From Sphingomonadaceae bacterium (lineage in GTDB: Bacteria; Pseudomonadota; Alphaproteobacteria; Sphingomonadales; Sphingomonadaceae), in the NCBI GenBank assembly GCA_030147805.1, contig JASBUR010000042.1, positions 1-62,517 of the forward strand: DNA of 62,517 bases, given 5' to 3'. The position numbers and the translations under genes are program-made. Shown piece after piece: positions 16,364-25,063 of the stretch. The notes beneath the pieces are model-generated. The model searched no databases. It had not been told where the DNA came from and saw only the letters and a program-made list of their open reading frames with translations. Each line of letters begins with the position of its first letter. Within the stretch, counting starts at the first letter, position 1.

Positions 16364-17716
16364 TCAGACGGCACGGCTGAAGCGGGCGCCGGGACCGCCG
16401 CCGCGATAGGCGTCGAAGGTCCGCGCCACCAGCCGCGAGAAGGGCAGCGCGGTCGGCGGCACCGCGACGCGCCGCCCGTCGACCGTGGCGAGACCGTCGA
16501 CGATCAGCGGCTGGAGCGCGGCGATCTCGTCGTCGAGCGCCGCTTCGGGCTGGCCATGGCGGCGACAGAGTGCGGCGACGTCGACCTCACCCTGGCACAG
16601 CAGGGCCTCGATCAGCTCGCCGCGCAGCCGGTCCTGCGCGGTGCGCGGCACGCCGCGAACGCCGGCGAGCTGCCCCGACATGACGCGCTTGCGATAGGCG
16701 CCCGCCTGCTTTTCATTCTGCACGATCACGTCGCCGAAGTCGCTGATCGCCGAGGCGCCGAGGCCGATCAGCACGTCGGCGGGATCGTCGGTGAACCCCT
16801 GGAAATTGCGGCGCAGCCGTCCGTCGCGCGCGGCGCGCGCCAGCGCATCGCCGGGGCGGGCGAAATGGTCGAAGCCGATCGCGACATAGCCGAGCTCGAC
16901 GAGCCGCTGGTTGGCGACGCGCGCCTGCGCGAAGCGCGCCACGGCGCCGGGCAGGGCGGCGTCGGCGATCATGCGCTGGCGCGGCAGCATCGCCGGCATA
17001 TGCGCATAGCCGAACACCGCGACGCGGTCGGGGCCGAGCGCCGCGGCGCGGTCGATGGTGTCGACGACGTCGGCCGCCATCTGCCCCGGAAGGCCGTACA
17101 TCAGGTCGAAGTTGATCGCGGCAATGCCGGCCGCGCGCAGCTGCGCGACCGCCGCCGCGACCCTGTCGTAGGGCTGGATGCGGTTGATCTTGGCCTGGAC
17201 ATGCGGCGAGAAGCTCTGCACGCCGAGGCTGACGCGCGTGACGCCGGCGGCGGCCAGCCCGTCGATATAGGCGGCGTCGAGACTGCGCGGATCGACCTCG
17301 ACCGCGACGTCGACCTCGGGTTCGGTCGCGAATCGGCGGCGCAGCGCGGCGATGATCGCGGCGAGCGCCGGCGCCGGCAGGATGTTGGGGCTGCCGCCGC
17401 CGAAGTGGATCGAGTCGACCGAGCCGCGGCCGCCGAGGCGCCCGCCGACGACGGCGATCTCGGCGTGGAGCGCGTCGGCATAGGCGTCGAGCCGGTCGAG
17501 ACGGTTCGCCCGGCCGGTGTTGCAGCCACAGTACCAGCAGATCGTCTCGCAATAGGGGATGTGGAGGTAGAGCGAGAGCCGTGCGTCGGGCGCGACGGCG
17601 GCGAGCGCCCGCGCCTGGTCGGCGGCGCCGACGGCGTCGCTGAACTCGGCGGCGGTCGGATAGCTGGTATAGCGCGGCGCCTGCGTCGCGACATGGCGGG
17701 GTTGGTAGGTCCACAT
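16364..17716 (-). CDS. hemN: Oxygen-independent coproporphyrinogen III oxidase
   Basis: 450 aa radical-SAM enzyme converting coproporphyrinogen III to protoporphyrinogen IX without oxygen, supplying haem when oxygen is low. 'LYLHIPYCETICWYCGCNT' (near residue 54) is the Cx3Cx2C cluster motif; 'SIHFGGGSPNIL', 'EVDPRSLD' and 'VSLGVQSFSPHVQAKINRIQ' are HemN signatures, and the C-terminal HemN domain is complete. Start 17716 ('MWTYQPRHV') resembles known HemN starts; ATG 17728 is four codons upstream. Two FNR-type boxes (17752 and 17800) lie between it and ompW; the 17800 site gives a 49-nt leader at -41.5. Confidence 0.93.
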   Translation of the reverse strand: MWTYQPRHVATQAPRYTSYPTAAEFSDAVGAADQARALAAVAPDARLSLYLHIPYCETICWYCGCNTGRANRLDRLDAYADALHAEIAVVGGRLGGRGSVDSIHFGGGSPNILPAPALAAIIAALRRRFATEPEVDVAVEVDPRSLDAAYIDGLAAAGVTRVSLGVQSFSPHVQAKINRIQPYDRVAAAVAQLRAAGIAAINFDLMYGLPGQMAADVVDTIDRAAALGPDRVAVFGYAHMPAMLPRQRMIADAALPGAVARFAQARVANQRLVELGYVAIGFDHFARPGDALARAARDGRLRRNFQGFTDDPADVLIGLGASAISDFGDVIVQNEKQAGAYRKRVMSGQLAGVRGVPRTAQDRLRGELIEALLCQGEVDVAALCRRHGQPEAALDDEIAALQPLIVDGLATVDGRRVAVPPTALPFSRLVARTFDAYRGGGPGARFSRAV

Positions 17717-17751
17717 GCCTGGCAGCATGGCCGACGCGCCCGGGCGATTCC

Positions 17752-17765
17752 TTGACGCCGATCAA
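17752..17765. promoter_or_regulatory. FNR-type box between hemN and ompW
   Basis: TTGACGCCGATCAA, one change from TTGAT-N4-ATCAA. At -41.5 it gives a start near 17800 for ompW (68-nt leader); for hemN the start would fall on the start codon itself, so it more likely serves ompW or represses hemN. Confidence 0.65.
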
Positions 17766-17799
17766 TCGCTCCACTGCATGGCAGCCATGCAGCCGAACA

Positions 17800-17813
17800 T
17801 TGCGCGAGATCAA
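17800..17813. promoter_or_regulatory. Weaker FNR-like half-palindrome between hemN and ompW
   Basis: TTGCGCGAGATCAA has one perfect half (ATCAA) and a TTGCG half. At -41.5 it would give starts near 17765 for hemN (about 49-nt leader) and 17848 for ompW (20-nt leader). The geometry is good, the sequence match only moderate. Confidence 0.4.
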
Positions 17814-17867
17814 CGAACGGCGCTGCCGCGGCGGCTACGCCTTGCCCATCAAGCAGGGAGTAGCGAA

Positions 17868-18518
17868 ATGAACGTGAAGACTTTTGCCGCCGCCGCGCTG
17901 GCGATCGCCGTTGCGCAGCCGGCGCATGCCGAAGCCGGCGACCTCCTCGTCCGGCTGCGCGGCATCGTCGTGTCGCCGACCGAAACGTCGAGCGGCGTCA
18001 CCCCGACCTTCCCGACGGGCCGCGTCGCGGTGTCCGATGCGGTCGTGCCCGAGCTCGACTTCACCTACATGTTCTCGGACCATGTCGGCGCCGAGCTGAT
18101 CCTGGCGACCAGCCCGCACGACCTCGACGGCCGCGGCGCGCTCGCGCCGGTCGGCAAGCTCGCCGACACGATGGCGCTGCCGCCGACGCTGACGCTGCAA
18201 TCTCATTTCATGCCCGAGGCCTCGGTCCGGCCCTATGTCGGCGCGGGCATCAACTACACGATCTTCTACAACGAGGATGCGAGCCGCGCGCTCGAAACGG
18301 CGATCGGCGCGACGCGCGTCAGCGCCGAGGATTCGTTCGGCTATGCGGTGCAGGCGGGCTTCGACGTCGACCTCAGCGAGAAGGTCTTCCTCAACGTCGA
18401 CGTCAAATATATCGACATCGACACCACCGCAACGCTGCGCACCGGCGCGCTGGTCAACCGCACCGACGTCAGCCTCGACCCGCTGGTGTTCGGCGTCGGG
18501 CTCGGCATGCGCTTCTGA
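17868..18518 (+). CDS. ompW: OmpW family outer-membrane protein
   Basis: 216 aa. Start 17868 has GGGAG 8 nt upstream and gives a good signal peptide ('MNVKTFAAAALAIAVAQPAHA', cleavage near residue 21). The rest matches the eight-stranded OmpW barrel: 'GDLLVRLRGIVVSPTE', 'VPELDFTYMFSDHVGAELILATSPHD', 'LPPTLTLQSHFMPEASVRPYVGAGINYT', 'FLNVDVKYIDIDT' and terminal 'DPLVFGVGLGMRF' ending in Phe. OmpW forms a narrow hydrophobic channel; in several bacteria it is induced anaerobically by FNR, in keeping with the boxes upstream. Confidence 0.93.
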   Translation: MNVKTFAAAALAIAVAQPAHAEAGDLLVRLRGIVVSPTETSSGVTPTFPTGRVAVSDAVVPELDFTYMFSDHVGAELILATSPHDLDGRGALAPVGKLADTMALPPTLTLQSHFMPEASVRPYVGAGINYTIFYNEDASRALETAIGATRVSAEDSFGYAVQAGFDVDLSEKVFLNVDVKYIDIDTTATLRTGALVNRTDVSLDPLVFGVGLGMRF

Positions 18519-18537
18519 CATCGGCGACGCCCAGCGG

Positions 18538-18567
18538 ACGGCGGGCCGGCGCGATCCGGCCCGCCGT
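18538..18567 (+). terminator. Terminator-like hairpin after ompW
   Basis: Perfect 12-bp stem ACGGCGGGCCGG / CCGGCCCGCCGT with a 6-nt loop, 20 nt after the ompW stop. There is no T-run, so it may attenuate rather than fully stop transcription into the STAS-like gene. Confidence 0.55.
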
Positions 18568-18588
18568 TGGCGTGCGCGAGGGACATTC

Positions 18589-18975
18589 ATGATCGATTTC
18601 ATCGACACGGCCGCCGACGTGCTGGCGCTGACCATCGCCGGCACGATCAGCGGCGACGACCTCGACCGGATCATTGACCGGCTCGACGCGGCGATGGCCG
18701 CGGACGGCAAGCTGCACATCTTCGTCGAGACGCGCGGCATCGTCGGAATCGAGCTGTCGGGCCTGCCCGCCTATGCGGCGCGCGCCTGGCCGCTGTTCGG
18801 CAAGCTCGCGCGCTTCGGCCGCGTCGCGGTGGTCGCCGACCAGCGCTGGCTCCGCGCCGGCACGCGGATCGAGAGCGCGCTGCTGCCGGGGATCGACTAT
18901 CGGGTGTTCGAGCCCGCGCAGCGCGACGCGGCGCTGGCGTGGGTCGAAGGACGCGGCGGCGCCACGCCCGGCTGA
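18589..18975 (+). CDS. STAS/SEC14 domain (SpoIIAA-like) protein
   Basis: 128 aa from ATG 18589, preceded by GAGGGA. 'MIDFIDTAADVLALTIAGTISGDDLDRIIDRLDAAMAADGKLHIFVET' and 'FGRVAVVADQRWLRAGTRIES...' fit the SpoIIAA-like family, which often sits in membrane-stress or oxidative contexts. Function unknown. It follows ompW with a hairpin between them and is convergent with ccoS (19 nt apart). Confidence 0.8.
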   Translation: MIDFIDTAADVLALTIAGTISGDDLDRIIDRLDAAMAADGKLHIFVETRGIVGIELSGLPAYAARAWPLFGKLARFGRVAVVADQRWLRAGTRIESALLPGIDYRVFEPAQRDAALAWVEGRGGATPG

Positions 18976-18994
18976 CCCGCCGCTTCGTTATGGG

Positions 18995-19156
18995 TCAGGC
19001 CTGGCCGTCGTCCTCCGCCTCGTCGTCGATGAGGATGCGCAGCGCCGCGCCGTCGAGATCCTCATACTGACCGTTCTGCAGCGCCCACAGGAAGGCGGCG
19101 AGGCCGACGAGGCCGGCGCCGATCGCCAGCGGGATGAGCAGCGTGAGCCCGGTCAT
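18995..19156 (-). CDS. ccoS: cbb3-type cytochrome oxidase assembly protein CcoS
   Basis: 53 aa. It begins with one membrane helix ('TGLTLLIPLAIGAGLVGLAAFLWAL'), then 'QNGQYEDLDGAALRILIDDE', the classical CcoS 'Q-x-D-D-L-D/E-x-P-x2-R-I-L' pattern in slightly altered form. Its ATG overlaps the ccoI stop by 4 nt. CcoS is needed for metal cofactor insertion into cbb3 oxidase. It is the last gene of the ccoNOQPGHIS run. Confidence 0.88.
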   Translation of the reverse strand: MTGLTLLIPLAIGAGLVGLAAFLWALQNGQYEDLDGAALRILIDDEAEDDGQA

Positions 19157-21351
19157 GCGCCGCGCCCTGCGATGCGGAGCCGCAGCGCGTTGGCGATGAC
19201 GAGGATCGACGAGGTCGACATCGCGATCGCGGCGATCAGCGGCGTCGCCAGCCCGACGATCGCCACCGGCACCGCGAGCGCATTGTAGCCGATCGCCAGC
19301 GCGAAATTCTGCACGACGTGCCGCCGGCTGCGGCGCGCGACGTCGATCGCGGTCGGCACCGCCGCCAGCTCCTCGCCGAGGAACAGCAGGTCGGCGGCGG
19401 TCTGGCCGACGTCGCTCGCGGTCGACGGCGCCATCGAGGCGTGACCGGCGGCGAGCGCCGGACCGTCGTTGAGCCCGTCGCCGACCATCAGCACCCGGCG
19501 GCCCTGCGCCCGCAGCGCCTCGACCGCGGCGACCTTGTCGGCGGGGGTGCAGCCCGCCGCCCAGTCGGCGATGCCGAGCGTCTCGGCGACGCGGCGCACC
19601 GCCGCCTCGCGATCGCCCGACAGGATGCGCACGTCGAGTCCCATCGCCTTCAGCCGGCCCACCGCGCGCGCCGCATCGGGGCGAACCGCATCCTCGAAGC
19701 CCAGCAGCACCGCCGGCGCTGCGCCGCGCCGGAATGCCAGCTGCAGCCGCGACGGCGGGACCGGGCCGAGCGCGGGGTCGACCCAGTCGGGGCGGCCGAG
19801 CCGCACGGCTTCACCGTCGATTTCGGTCTCGAGCCCGTAGCCCGGCCGTTCGCGGACGTCGCCGATCGCCGCGGGCGCGACGCCGGCGGCGCGCGCCACA
19901 CGGGTCAGCGCGCGCGACAGCGGGTGCATGCTGCGCATCGCCAGCGCCAGCGCGACCGCCGCATCCGCCGCGCCGAGCGGCAGCGCGCCGCACAGCTCGG
20001 GGCGGCCGAGCGTGATCGTGCCGGTCTTGTCGAACACGACGATGTCGACTTCGGCGAGTCGCTCGAGCGCGCCGCCGTCCTTCACCAGCAGACCGCGCCG
20101 CAGCAACAGGCTCGCCGCGGTCACCTGCACCGCCGGCACCGCGAGTCCGAGCGCGCAGGGGCAGGTGATGATCAGCACCGCGGCGGCGGCGGTCAGCGCC
20201 GGATGCCAGCCGAAGCCGAGCGCCAGCCAGCCGAGCGCGGTGAGCGCCGCCGTGGCGTGGACCAGCGGCGCATACCAGCGTGCGGCGCGGTCGGCGAGGC
20301 GGACGTAGCGGTCGCGGCCGCCCTCGGCCGCCTCCATCAGCCGCACGACGTCGGCGATGAAGCTGCTTTCGCCGACCGCGGTGGTGCGCAGCGTGAGCGC
20401 GCCGTCGATGTTGAGCGTCCCGGCCAGTACCGTGGCGCCCTCGCCGACCGGCTCGGGCAGGCTCTCGCCGGTGACCAGCGAGCGGTCGATGCTCGAGGCG
20501 CCCGCGACGACCATGCCGTCGACGGGGATGCGCTCGCCGGCGGCGACGAGCACCTGCATCCCCGGCGCCACCGATTCGATCGGGCGATATTCGGTGCCGC
20601 CGTCGGCGGTGAGCGTCAGCGCGCCGCGCGCCGACTGCTTGAGCAGCTGCGCGACGCCGGCGCGGGCGCGGTCGCGCATCATGCTGTCGAGGTAACGGCC
20701 GATCAGCAGGAAGAACAGCAGCGCGGTGGCGCCGTCGAAATAGGCGTGCGGCCCCGAGGTCAGCGTCTCGTGGAGGCTCATCGCGGTGGCGAGCAGGACG
20801 CCGATCGAGATCGGCACGTCCATGTTGGTGCGGCCGTGGCGCAGCGCCGCGAGCGCCGAGCGGAAGAAGGGCTGACCGGCATAGGCGATCGCGGGAACGG
20901 CGATCGCTGCCGAGATGGCGTGGAACAGGTCGCGCGTCGCCGCCGCGGCCCCCGACCACACCGATACCGACAGCAGCATGATGTTGGTCGCCGCGAAGCC
21001 CGCGACCACCATCGCGCGCAACAGCTGCCGCGACGCGTCGGTCGCGTCGCCGGCCGCGGCTTCGCCCGCCGCGAACGGATGGACCTCGAAGCCGAGCGCC
21101 TCGACCGCCGACACGATCGCGTCAGGGCGCTGCGCGCCTGCCCGCCAGTCGACGCCGAGGCGGCGGGTGGTGAAGTTGACGCGCGCCTGCTCGACGCCCG
21201 GCAGCGCGCGCACCGCCGCCTCGATGCGGCGGATGCAGCCGGCGCAGTGGATGCCCGGCACCGCGAGGTCGAGATGCATCCGGCCCGGCGCGCGCTCGGC
21301 GGCGAACAGGTCGAGCGGGCTGGCGGCGATGGCGGGCGCAGCGGCGGACAT
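19153..21351 (-). CDS. ccoI: Copper-type P1B ATPase for cbb3 oxidase assembly (CcoI/FixI)
   Basis: 732 aa heavy-metal transporting ATPase exporting copper for the CcoN CuB centre. An HMA domain with 'GIHCAGCIRRIEAAV' (Cys36/Cys39) is followed by membrane helices; 'TGESLPEPVG', 'ITCPCALGLAVPAVQV' (CPC near 396), the phosphorylation motif 'VFDKTGTITLG' (Asp near 440) and 'VLMVGDGLNDGPALA' (near 622) are intact. It lies 4 nt after ccoH and overlaps ccoS. Length and architecture match FixI/CcoI rather than the CopA export type. Confidence 0.93.
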   Translation of the reverse strand: MSAAAPAIAASPLDLFAAERAPGRMHLDLAVPGIHCAGCIRRIEAAVRALPGVEQARVNFTTRRLGVDWRAGAQRPDAIVSAVEALGFEVHPFAAGEAAAGDATDASRQLLRAMVVAGFAATNIMLLSVSVWSGAAAATRDLFHAISAAIAVPAIAYAGQPFFRSALAALRHGRTNMDVPISIGVLLATAMSLHETLTSGPHAYFDGATALLFFLLIGRYLDSMMRDRARAGVAQLLKQSARGALTLTADGGTEYRPIESVAPGMQVLVAAGERIPVDGMVVAGASSIDRSLVTGESLPEPVGEGATVLAGTLNIDGALTLRTTAVGESSFIADVVRLMEAAEGGRDRYVRLADRAARWYAPLVHATAALTALGWLALGFGWHPALTAAAAVLIITCPCALGLAVPAVQVTAASLLLRRGLLVKDGGALERLAEVDIVVFDKTGTITLGRPELCGALPLGAADAAVALALAMRSMHPLSRALTRVARAAGVAPAAIGDVRERPGYGLETEIDGEAVRLGRPDWVDPALGPVPPSRLQLAFRRGAAPAVLLGFEDAVRPDAARAVGRLKAMGLDVRILSGDREAAVRRVAETLGIADWAAGCTPADKVAAVEALRAQGRRVLMVGDGLNDGPALAAGHASMAPSTASDVGQTAADLLFLGEELAAVPTAIDVARRSRRHVVQNFALAIGYNALAVPVAIVGLATPLIAAIAMSTSSILVIANALRLRIAGRGA

Positions 21352-21355
21352 GATC

Positions 21356-21829
21356 CTAGCTCGCCACGATCAGGCGGGTGCGCTGCTGATAGGGATGGCC
21401 ATCCGAATTGAGCCGGACCACCGCCTCCCACTGACCCGGCGCGAGCCCGTGGCGCGCCGCATAGGCGCCGGGCCCGATCGGCTGCAGCGCGAGGCGGTGG
21501 ACGCGGGCGGGGTCGATCGGGTGGCTGAGCGTCGCCATCGCCTTGGCGGCGAGCGGCCGGCCGCCGTGGTCGCGGGCGCTGACGACGATCCGGTCGCCGT
21601 CGATGCGCGCCTCGACCGACCAGCCGAGCGCCGCCTGCGCCCGCCCGACCGCGAGCCAGCGATCGAAATCCTGGCTGGCGACATAGCCGTTCTTGACGAT
21701 GACGCCGCTGAACGTCCGGCTGGCGATCGTCGCCATCAGCATGTTGACCGCGACCACCACCGCGAAGAAGCCGGTGATGATCATTGCGAAGCGGCGGCCG
21801 GTGAACGGGCGGGCGATGGGTGTCGACAT
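21356..21829 (-). CDS. ccoH: FixH/CcoH family assembly protein
   Basis: 157 aa from ATG 21829, just 2 nt after the ccoG stop. One N-terminal membrane anchor ('GRRFAMIITGFFAVVVAVNMLMATIASRTFSG'), then 'VVKNGYVASQDFDRWLAVGRAQAALGW' and a beta-rich periplasmic domain ending 'GQWEAVVRLNSDGHPYQQRTRLIV'. This is the FixH layout ('NGYVASQDFNR...AQ..LGW'). It helps assemble the cbb3 oxidase with CcoG and CcoI. Confidence 0.9.
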   Translation of the reverse strand: MSTPIARPFTGRRFAMIITGFFAVVVAVNMLMATIASRTFSGVIVKNGYVASQDFDRWLAVGRAQAALGWSVEARIDGDRIVVSARDHGGRPLAAKAMATLSHPIDPARVHRLALQPIGPGAYAARHGLAPGQWEAVVRLNSDGHPYQQRTRLIVAS

Positions 21830-21831
21830 GA

Positions 21832-23283
21832 TCAGGCCTCCGGGCCGTTGAAGCGCGCGCCTTCGATCGAGCGTTCGGTGCCGCCGACCTCGCGCGCCAC
21901 GAAGCGGAAATCGACGCTGCCTTCGCGCACGAGATCGCGCGGGGCGCGGACGAGCACGCGGATCGCCTCGAGCCCGTCGGGGCGGGTGTCGACGGTGAGC
22001 ACGCGCGTGCGAACGCTCTCCTGGAGCGGCTGCCACATCGTCGCGCCGGGCAGCCCCTCGAGCCGCAGCTCGATGCGGCGCGGGCGCGGCTCCATGTTGA
22101 GCAGCTTGACGGTGTAGCCGTTGCGCACGTCGCCGTCGGCGAGCTCGACGAACAGCGGGTTGCGGTCGTGGCTGACGGTGAGGTCGAGCCGGTCGCGCAT
22201 CGACAGCACGACGAGCATCGCGAGGCCGATCGACGACCAGCCGGCGAAATAGAGCAGGCTGCGCGGGCGGACGATCGTCCGCCACAGCGGCGCGAGCGGG
22301 CGCCCGGCAGCCTCGGCGACGTCGCGCTGCGGCGTCGTGTAGCCGATCAGGTCGGGCGCGCGGCCGAGCTTGCCCATCACCTCGTTGCAGGCATCGATGC
22401 ACAGCGCGCAGGTGATGCATTCGAGCTGCGGCCCGTTGCGGATGTCGATGCCCGTCGGGCAGACGTTGACGCAGGCGAGGCAGTCGACGCAGTCGCCGAG
22501 CTCGAGATCGGCGATGTCGGCCTTCTTGGTGCCGTGGCTGCGCGGCTCGCCGCGCCACGCCTTGTAGGTGACGACGAGCGAATTCTCGTCGAGCATCGCG
22601 CCCTGGATGCGCGGCCAGGGGCACATGTAGGTGCAGACCTGCTCGCGCATCAGTCCGCCGAAGACATAGGTGGTGAAGGTCAGCACCGCGACGCTGGCAT
22701 AGGCGACGGTCGCCGCCTGGCCGCTGAACAGGTCGCGCAGCAAGGTCGGCGCGTCGGCGAAGTAGAACACCCAGGCGCCGCCGGTCAGCAGCCCGATCAC
22801 CAGCCAGCTCGCATGGACCGCGGTGCGCTTGGCGATCTTCGCCGCCGACCACGGCGCCTGGTCGAGCTTGATGCGCGCGTTGCGGTCGCCTTCGATGCGG
22901 CGCTCGACCGCCATGAACAGATCGGTCCACACGGTCTGCGGGCAGCTGTAGCCGCACCAGGCGCGGCCCACCGTCGAGGTGACGAGGAACAGCCCGATCC
23001 CCGCCATGATCAGCAGCCCGGCGACATAGTAGAATTCCTGCGGCCAGATCTCGACGCCGAAGAAATAGAAGCGCCGGTGCGCGAGATCGACGAGCACCGC
23101 CTGGTTGGGGGCGAAGGCGCCGCGATCCCAGCGCAGCCACGGCGTGACGTAATAGATGGCGAGCGTCACCGCCATGATCGCCCATTTGAGCGAACGGAAC
23201 GGCCCGTGGACGCGCTTGGGGAAGATCTTCCGCCGCTTCTGGTAGAAGCTCCCCTGCACCAGCGGATCGTCGATCGTCGACAT
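21832..23283 (-). CDS. ccoG: Cytochrome c oxidase accessory protein CcoG (RdxA/FixG), 4Fe-4S ferredoxin-like
   Basis: 483 aa membrane iron-sulfur protein that reduces copper for cbb3 assembly. 'GSFYQKRRKIFPKRVHGPFRSLKWAI' opens the protein, 'GYSCPQTVWTDLFMAVERRIEGDR' is diagnostic, and a double ferredoxin motif lies near residues 263-300 ('CVDCLACVNVCPTGIDIRNG', then 'CITCALCIDACNEVMGK'). A C-terminal immunoglobulin-like domain follows. Start 23283 is 2 nt after the ccoP stop; the much longer open frame upstream is a shadow of ccoP. Confidence 0.94.
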   Translation of the reverse strand: MSTIDDPLVQGSFYQKRRKIFPKRVHGPFRSLKWAIMAVTLAIYYVTPWLRWDRGAFAPNQAVLVDLAHRRFYFFGVEIWPQEFYYVAGLLIMAGIGLFLVTSTVGRAWCGYSCPQTVWTDLFMAVERRIEGDRNARIKLDQAPWSAAKIAKRTAVHASWLVIGLLTGGAWVFYFADAPTLLRDLFSGQAATVAYASVAVLTFTTYVFGGLMREQVCTYMCPWPRIQGAMLDENSLVVTYKAWRGEPRSHGTKKADIADLELGDCVDCLACVNVCPTGIDIRNGPQLECITCALCIDACNEVMGKLGRAPDLIGYTTPQRDVAEAAGRPLAPLWRTIVRPRSLLYFAGWSSIGLAMLVVLSMRDRLDLTVSHDRNPLFVELADGDVRNGYTVKLLNMEPRPRRIELRLEGLPGATMWQPLQESVRTRVLTVDTRPDGLEAIRVLVRAPRDLVREGSVDFRFVAREVGGTERSIEGARFNGPEA

Positions 23284-23285
23284 GG

Positions 23286-24155
23286 CTATTCGCCGCCGCC
23301 CAGGCTGTGCACATAGGCCGCCAGCTGCTTGACCGTCGCCGGGCCGAGCCGCTTCTCCCACGCCGGCATCACGCCGCCGCGCGGACCGTGGACGGTGCGC
23401 GCGAGCGTCGCGCGGTCGCCGCCGTACAGCCAGATCGCGTCGGTGAGGTCGGGGGCGCCGACCTCGCGCATCCCGGCCCCCGCCGGCCCGTGGCACACGG
23501 CGCAATTCTCGGCGAAGACGGCGGCGCCGCGCCGCGCGCCGGCGGCATCGAAGGGCTGGCGCGACAGCTGGCGCACATGTTCGACGACGTCGTCGATCTG
23601 CGCAGCCTGGAGGATGCCGTCGCGGCCGAAGGCGGGCATCATCGAATTGCGCGTCGACTCGTCGTCGGTGGCGCGGATGCCATGGCGCAGGGTCGCCTCG
23701 ATCGCGGCGAGATCGCCGCCCCACAGCCAGTCGTCGTCGTTGAGGTTGGGATAGCCCGGGCTGCCCGCGGCGCCGCTGCCGTGGCACTGGACGCAATAGA
23801 CCTTGTACGCCGAGCGGCCGCCCTCGACGGCGATCCGCATCAGCTCGCGATCGTGGCGGAGGTCGGCGAGCGGCGTCGCCTCGATGCGCTCGATGGTGGC
23901 GGCGCGCGCCTGCCCGACCGCCTGCATCTCCGACGCCACCTCGCGGCGGCTCGACCAGCCGAGCAGCCCCTTGCTCGCCTCGTCGAGGCCGGGGATCGCC
24001 GGGTAGAGGACGACGTAGCCGATCGCCCAGACGATCGTGGCGTAGAAGATGTAGAGCCACCAGCGCGGCAGCGGGTTGTTGAGCTCGCGGATGCCGTCCC
24101 ACTCGTGGCCGGTGGTGCCGTCGGTATCGTCGGGCTTGCGGTTGTCAGCGCTCAT
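23286..24155 (-). CDS. ccoP: cbb3-type cytochrome c oxidase subunit III (dihaem)
   Basis: 289 aa. 'HEWDGIRELNNPLPRWWLYIFYATIVWAIGYVVLYPAIPG' is the membrane anchor typical of CcoP, followed by two cytochrome c domains with haem sites CVQCH (Cys121-His125) and CAVCH (Cys218-His222), with distal Met in 'NSMMPAFG' and 'GGVMPAW'. It passes electrons from cytochrome c to CcoO/CcoN. It overlaps ccoQ by 4 nt and precedes ccoG by 2 nt. Confidence 0.95.
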   Translation of the reverse strand: MSADNRKPDDTDGTTGHEWDGIRELNNPLPRWWLYIFYATIVWAIGYVVLYPAIPGLDEASKGLLGWSSRREVASEMQAVGQARAATIERIEATPLADLRHDRELMRIAVEGGRSAYKVYCVQCHGSGAAGSPGYPNLNDDDWLWGGDLAAIEATLRHGIRATDDESTRNSMMPAFGRDGILQAAQIDDVVEHVRQLSRQPFDAAGARRGAAVFAENCAVCHGPAGAGMREVGAPDLTDAIWLYGGDRATLARTVHGPRGGVMPAWEKRLGPATVKQLAAYVHSLGGGE

Positions 24156-24310
24156 TGCGGGTCCTCGTCGCGAAGCGGGATCATGCGGGCGTCTTCCTGC
24201 TGGGCGCGGCTGCCGGGACGGAAGGCGAAGCCGACCGCGCCGAGGAAGACCAGCAGCAGGAAGACGAGCCCCCAGCTGTCGGCGATGTGGCGGAGCGTTT
24301 CATGGTCCAT
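24152..24310 (-). CDS. ccoQ: cbb3-type oxidase subunit CcoQ
   Basis: 52 aa from the ATG at 24310, preceded by GAGG; an in-frame ATG at 24346 would run into ccoO. One membrane helix ('SWGLVFLLLVFLGAVGFAFRPGSR') and a polar tail ('QQEDARMIPLRDED') are exactly the CcoQ/FixQ pattern. Stabilises the oxidase. Lies 10 nt after ccoO and overlaps ccoP by ATGA. Confidence 0.92.
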   Translation of the reverse strand: MDHETLRHIADSWGLVFLLLVFLGAVGFAFRPGSRAQQEDARMIPLRDEDPQ

Positions 24311-24320
24311 GGCGCGCGCC

Positions 24321-25049
24321 TCACCGTTCGTTGTCGGCGGCGACATAGCCGTCGAGGTCGACGAGCGTGCCGAGCATCTGGAGATAGGCGACCATCGCGT
24401 CCATCTCGGTCAGCCGCTGCGGATCGCCGTCGAAGTCGCGGACCTGCGCCTTGGCATAGCGCTGCCGGAAGCCGTCGACGTCGGCCTCGGGATCGGCCTG
24501 CGCCGCGAGGTCGGCGGCGGCATTGTCGATCTGCGCCGGCGTATAGGGCACGCCGACGGTGCGGTTGGCCTTCAGATGTTCGGCGATGCGGCGCAGGTCG
24601 AGGTCGCGGTCGGCGAGGAAGGCGTAGGGCGGCATGATCGATTCGGGCACCACGGCGCGCGGATCCTTCATGTGCTGGACGTGCCATTCGTCCGAATAGC
24701 GTCCGCCGACGCGCGCGAGGTCGGGGCCGGTGCGCTTCGACCCCCACTGGAAGGGATGGTCGTACATGCTCTCGGCGGCGAGGCTGTAGTGGCCGTAGCG
24801 TTCGACCTCGTCGCGGAACGGCCGGATCATCTGCGAATGGCAGCCGTAGCAGCCCTCGCGGACGTAGATGTTGCGCCCCATCAGCTCGAGCGGCGTGTAG
24901 GGGCGGACGCCCTCGACCTTCTCGATGGTGTTCTGCATCCAGAACAGCGGCGCGATCTCGACGATGCCGCCGATGCTGACGACGAGCAGCGACAGCACCA
25001 GCAGGAGGGTGACGTTGCGCTCGATCTTGCCGTGGTTGATGACCGACAT
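24321..25049 (-). CDS. ccoO: cbb3-type cytochrome c oxidase subunit II (monohaem)
   Basis: 242 aa. N-terminal anchor ('[31 protein letters not shown]'), haem c site '[14 protein letters not shown]' (Cys67, Cys70, His71), '[35 protein letters not shown]' and 'SIMPPYAFL' with the distal Met are diagnostic of CcoO/FixO. It follows ccoN by 14 nt. Confidence 0.95.
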   Translation of the reverse strand: MSVINHGKIERNVTLLLVLSLLVVSIGGIVEIAPLFWMQNTIEKVEGVRPYTPLELMGRNIYVREGCYGCHSQMIRPFRDEVERYGHYSLAAESMYDHPFQWGSKRTGPDLARVGGRYSDEWHVQHMKDPRAVVPESIMPPYAFLADRDLDLRRIAEHLKANRTVGVPYTPAQIDNAAADLAAQADPEADVDGFRQRYAKAQVRDFDGDPQRLTEMDAMVAYLQMLGTLVDLDGYVAADNER

Positions 25050-25063
25050 GGTTTCGCTTTCGA

